A stretch of DNA of 64,000 nucleotides, taken from assembly GCF_036924515.1 (NCBI RefSeq), contig NZ_JAZHRR010000001.1, forward strand, positions 2,327,001 through 2,391,000, in the 5' to 3' direction. The notes below the pieces were generated by a model. The model was given only the letters and a program-made list of their open reading frames with translations. It did not search any database and was not told where the DNA came from. Position 1 is the stretch's first letter. The number at the start of each line of letters is the position of its first letter. The translations under genes were made by a program, and so were the position numbers. The DNA is from Bradyrhizobium sp. AZCC 1610 (GTDB lineage Bacteria > Pseudomonadota > Alphaproteobacteria > Rhizobiales > Xanthobacteraceae). Positions 63,711 to 64,000 of this stretch are shown here, piece by piece.

Positions 63711-63870
63711 ATGGAGACCGTTTACCGTCGGGCGATGCGCAAGGACGCGAGCCGTCTCTACGACATGCGGGGGCAATCAATCCTTGAACTCGCGCCTCGA
63801 ACGATGCCGCGTGATCGGACATCGCCTCGACAAGTTGCGTTCGTTAAGCGCCGCATTCGAACATCGGTGA
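63711..63870 (+). pseudogene. Small basic protein gene with a possible one-base frameshift
   Basis: ATG at 63711, with GAGG about ten bases upstream, opens METVYRRAMRKDASRLYDMRG. At the G5 run (63769-63773) removing one G continues as NQSLNSRLERCRVIGH and RLDKLRSLSAAFEHR, with stop at 63868-63870 and a hairpin right after. About 52 residues, basic, helical. The joined product looks natural, so a homopolymer error or a recent mutation is likely. Confidence 0.4.
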
Positions 63871-63871
63871 A

Positions 63872-63895
63872 AGCCCCGGATTCGCATCCGGGGCT
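63872..63895 (+). terminator. Hairpin between the last two genes
   Basis: Perfect AGCCCCGGA/TCCGGGGCT stem with a six-base loop directly after the small gene's stop; it also faces the stop of the minus-strand gene at 63918, so it may serve both. T-tract is weak. Confidence 0.6.
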
Positions 63896-63917
63896 TCGCG
63901 CTCGGCCAACACAAGGC

Positions 63918-64000
63918 TTAACGCGCCGGCTTGAGCGTATTCTCGATCATGTAGGCCGCGACCTTTCGGCCCACGTCCTCGCTGGCGCGGATCGCGAATC
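63918..64000 (-). CDS. C-terminal end of an unidentified protein (cut by window)
   Basis: The minus strand encodes FAIRASEDVGRKVAAYMIEN, then TLKPAR and TAA (63918-63920). Strong codon bias and the helix-like pattern indicate a real gene, but 27 residues are too few to identify the family. Confidence 0.6.
   Translation of the reverse strand, partial: FAIRASEDVGRKVAAYMIENTLKPAR

Overview
The window reads as chromosomal DNA of a Bradyrhizobium-type alphaproteobacterium (Nitrobacteraceae). The basis is its high GC with long antisense shadow frames, a five-gene aa3-type oxidase cluster resembling coxMNOP, DUF2865, DUF2189, DUF1289 and DUF2059 proteins, tandem Kup potassium transporters, and several dispersed palindromic repeats. 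These family and genus assignments come from recognition of the sequence; no database search was run. I saw no rRNA, tRNA or CRISPR array.

Layout. 0-7 kb: end of a MarR regulator, a small membrane protein, a PepSY-like secreted protein, a complete IS5-family element inserted exactly at the stop codon of a retroviral-type aspartic protease gene, DUF1289, a membrane histidine kinase, a 3-hydroxyisobutyrate-dehydrogenase-like enzyme and a VOC protein. 7-14.5 kb: Mrp/ApbC Fe-S carrier, two paralogous Tat-exported TRAP receptors facing one TRAP permease pair (DctQ, DctM), and MoaA. 14.5-26 kb: gph, a frameshifted SDR, rpiA, DUF2059, glutathione reductase, 3-hydroxybutyryl-CoA dehydrogenase, a multiply frameshifted alpha/beta hydrolase, class II DAHP synthase, diacylglycerol kinase and NAD synthetase, with several repeats between genes. 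26-32 kb: a cytochrome c oxidase operon (subunits II, I, III, III, IV) closed by a palindromic terminator, then DUF2189. 32-44.9 kb: DUF2865, cysS - 37-residue membrane peptide - GNAT - citramalate synthase (overlapping genes), a LOG protein, an Atm1-like ABC exporter, psd and pssA, and an RraA-like/Bug receptor pair. 45-51 kb: motAB and two kup genes in tandem.

51-64 kb is accessory in character: low gene density, short conserved or relic genes, a glycosyltransferase tail fragment and dispersed repeats. Its core is a PQQ-dependent alcohol dehydrogenase operon (dehydrogenase, cytochrome c, XoxJ-like periplasmic protein). The dehydrogenase carries the Asp-x-Asp signature of lanthanide-dependent (XoxF-type) enzymes but lacks the usual adjacent cysteine pair. 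Upstream lie a Tat-exported solute-binding protein without a permease and, divergently, a CHASE3-PAS-PAS histidine kinase whose ATPase end has been tandemly duplicated (361 + 355 bp). I read this block as a periplasmic alcohol-oxidation module with its own electron carrier and possibly its own sensor; the link to the sensor and to the orphan receptor is inference from position.

Frameshifts recur in at least three reading frames (SDR, alpha/beta hydrolase, a short relic near 21 kb) and possibly in two small ones, some at homopolymers, so either gene decay or base-calling errors must be considered.
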